A DNA stretch of 64,000 nt from an uncultured Alistipes sp. (GTDB lineage: Bacteria > Bacteroidota > Bacteroidia > Bacteroidales > Rikenellaceae): the NCBI RefSeq assembly GCF_902388705.1, contig NZ_CABMQJ010000003.1, positions 117,214 through 181,213 of the forward strand, written 5' to 3'. Each line of letters opens with the position of its first letter. The first letter of the stretch is position 1. The translations under genes were made by a program, and so were the position numbers. Shown here one piece after another: positions 62,837-64,000 of the stretch. Under the pieces are notes generated by a model. It was not told the origin of the DNA and did not search any database. It worked only from the letters and a program-made list of their open reading frames with translations.

Positions 62837-63213
62837 AGCTCTTCGCTGACGGTTCCTTTGAGTTTGAGTGCCGTTTTGCCGTCGTTGGCGACGGTGCAGA
62901 CGAGTTTCTTCGCCGCGGGTCCGTCGTCCGCGAGCCGGATGTCGATGTCGAGCAAGTCGTCCGCCTGCGGGACGATCATGCCGAGGAATTTGCATTCGCG
63001 GATTGCCGTGTAGCGGAACCTGCGCCCCGTGCCGCGGCGCAGGCACTCCCGGACGATTTGCAGCGTGCAGACGCCCGGCAGCACCGGATGCCCGGGGAAA
63101 TGACCTCCGTAGACCGGATGCGACGCATCGAGCCGCACCCGGAATGCGAGCCGGTCGCCGGCGGACAGGTAGTTGTCCATGCTGCTGAATAGTTCCTGCA
63201 TCGTTTTCGGCAT
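62833..63213 (-). CDS. FabZ-like hotdog 3-hydroxyacyl-ACP dehydratase with Glu-to-Gln change
   Basis: 126 residues, one hotdog domain. The active-site loop is GGHFPGHPVLPGVCTLQ: His38 matches the FabZ catalytic histidine, but the position of the catalytic glutamate (FabZ PGVLxxEA) is Gln52. It resembles dehydratases of aryl-polyene and flexirubin clusters, which build the conjugated double bonds during chain extension. It may still act, may work with a partner subunit beyond the window, or may be a non-catalytic binding partner. It overlaps the GT2 gene by four bases and starts four bases after the LolA stop. Confidence 0.85.
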   Translation of the reverse strand: MPKTMQELFSSMDNYLSAGDRLAFRVRLDASHPVYGGHFPGHPVLPGVCTLQIVRECLRRGTGRRFRYTAIRECKFLGMIVPQADDLLDIDIRLADDGPAAKKLVCTVANDGKTALKLKGTVSEEL

Positions 63214-63217
63214 CGGG

Positions 63218-63835
63218 TCAGGGATTGAACCTCGCGGAATCGACCGGGAGGTTGAAACGTTTGTTGCGGAAGTCGTACACCGAATACCCGCCCCCGGTTT
63301 CGGCCAGCGACATGCAATCGAGCGTCATGTCTTCGAGGTCGAAGCGGAGCGTGAGCGAGTCGATGTACTTGCGGGCGCGCTTCGACTCGGGCACCATTCG
63401 CACGGTGCCGGCACCGTCCTGCTCGCTGTAGGTGATGTGCCACCCCTGGCCGAACTGCGTGAGGTCGCCCGTCATGCTGGCGCGGATCATCAGCGCTACC
63501 TGTTGCAGCATCGGGTTGGCCGACGTGGCGGTTTCGGTCACCTGTCCGCCCGTTTTCAGGATGATGCGGTCGTCGCGGATGATGATTTTGTCGCCTGCGG
63601 GAGAGGTGTAGTCGAGCGCCATGGCCCGGGCGTTGTCGTAATAGAAGCGGCCTTTCAGCTCCACCTCGTTTTTCATCCGGCGTACCTGCTTGCGCTGCGT
63701 GAAGTCGCATTGGATGGTCTTGTTCTTGCTGCTGGCCGCCGCCAGGCGTTCCTTGAACGACTCGGGCAGCTGGGCCCGGGCCGTAAGCCCCGACAGCAGC
63801 AGGACGGGGATAAACAGGAGTGTGGTTATCTTCAT
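63218..63835 (-). CDS. LolA-like outer-membrane lipoprotein carrier protein
   Basis: 205 residues with a Sec signal peptide (about 1-21, ending ARAQ) and no lipobox. The LolA half-barrel is marked by TIQCDFTQRKQVRRM near 40-54, GRFYYDNARAMALDYTSP near 62-79 and the closing YSVYDFRNKRFN. LolA shuttles hydrophobic cargo through the periplasm. Operon-encoded LolA copies in flexirubin/aryl-polyene clusters probably carry the acyl product and not lipoproteins; that is inferred from context. Its ATG overlaps the upstream TGA by four bases (ATGA). Confidence 0.9.
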   Translation of the reverse strand: MKITTLLFIPVLLLSGLTARAQLPESFKERLAAASSKNKTIQCDFTQRKQVRRMKNEVELKGRFYYDNARAMALDYTSPAGDKIIIRDDRIILKTGGQVTETATSANPMLQQVALMIRASMTGDLTQFGQGWHITYSEQDGAGTVRMVPESKRARKYIDSLTLRFDLEDMTLDCMSLAETGGGYSVYDFRNKRFNLPVDSARFNP

Positions 63836-64000
63836 CGTTTTTCGTTTTTGAACAGTTCGCCCACGGTCGCCGTGCCGTAGCCGCAGCGCCGCAGGTCGTC
63901 GAGTACCATTGCCAGCAGGCGTTCCGCCCCGGGTCGGTCGTCGTGCAGCAGAATCACCTTGCCGTCGCCCAGCCGGCGGCGGATGCGGCGCGCCACGGCT
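63832..64000 (-). CDS. Polysaccharide deacetylase-family protein (C-terminal end only)
   Basis: The last 56 codons before a TGA that overlaps the LolA ATG. The translation VARRIRRRLGDGKVILLHDD, then PGAERLLAMVLDDLRRCGYG and TATVGELF, matches the final strands and helix of NodB-type polysaccharide deacetylases (the ILLHD strand and the late GY..TV.EL motif). The rest lies beyond 64 kb. Such a protein is a regular member of flexirubin-type operons, where it may act as an esterase or deacetylase on the product. This assignment rests on a short segment. Confidence 0.7.
   Translation of the reverse strand, partial: AVARRIRRRLGDGKVILLHDDRPGAERLLAMVLDDLRRCGYGTATVGELFKNEKR

Overview
The window is GC-rich Bacteroidota chromosome. 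It carries three SusC/SusD pairs, a hybrid two-component regulator, BACON and fimbrillin/GLUG lipoproteins, and many Bacteroidales-type promoters (TAnnTTTG -7 boxes). High GC, an anaerobic ribonucleotide reductase and a flexirubin/aryl-polyene-type operon fit a gut Bacteroidales near Alistipes (Rikenellaceae); the genus is an inference. I see no rRNA, tRNA, CRISPR array, insertion sequence or phage gene.

Layout. (1) 1-5.6 kb, minus strand: the start of a LacI-type regulator, a split threonine/serine exporter with a membrane protein, and nrdD-nrdG behind a cobalamin riboswitch. (2) 5.7-10.8 kb, minus: a five-gene unit DUF1893 / TonB receptor / ECF S-component / DUF362 lipoprotein / ferredoxin-type aldo-keto reductase, with a promoter at its head and a hairpin terminator at its end. 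It looks like an undescribed small-molecule uptake and reduction system. (3) 11.4-24.4 kb, plus: a polysaccharide utilisation locus (PUL A) with two related BACON lipoproteins, SusC, SusD, a calcineurin-type phosphoesterase, a GH31 enzyme and a DUF6377 membrane regulator. (4) 24.5-29.5 kb, minus: a GH5-like lipoprotein and two fimbrillin-like surface lipoproteins, one with about ten GLUG repeats.

(5) 29.6-52.7 kb: a second PUL (PUL B). A hybrid two-component sensor/regulator, a GH42 and a GH2 enzyme lie on the minus strand. A GH5-like enzyme, two consecutive SusC/SusD pairs, a DUF1735 lipoprotein and a DUF4038/GH140-like enzyme lie on the plus strand. The enzyme set suggests a plant-type glycan with beta-galactosyl groups, but the substrate cannot be fixed from sequence. 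(6) 52.8-64 kb, minus: a tightly coupled operon running off the right edge. It encodes a polysaccharide deacetylase (C-terminus only), LolA, a hotdog dehydratase, a GT2-DUF2062 protein, an MMPL-acyltransferase-methyltransferase triple fusion, a phytoene-desaturase-like oxidoreductase, a C45-type acyltransferase, a PaaK-like ligase and a small secreted protein. This matches flexirubin/aryl-polyene pigment-lipid clusters; the ketosynthases and acyl carrier proteins would lie beyond 64 kb.

Neighbouring genes mostly overlap by 4-8 bases or sit within 20 bases of each other, and hairpins separate the transcription units. The strongest candidates for new biology are the DUF1893-to-aldo/keto-reductase transport unit, B12 control of the class III ribonucleotide reductase, the phosphoesterase-containing PUL A with a C tract inside its promoter spacer, and the pigment-lipid operon with its triple-fusion exporter and a hotdog dehydratase lacking the usual glutamate.
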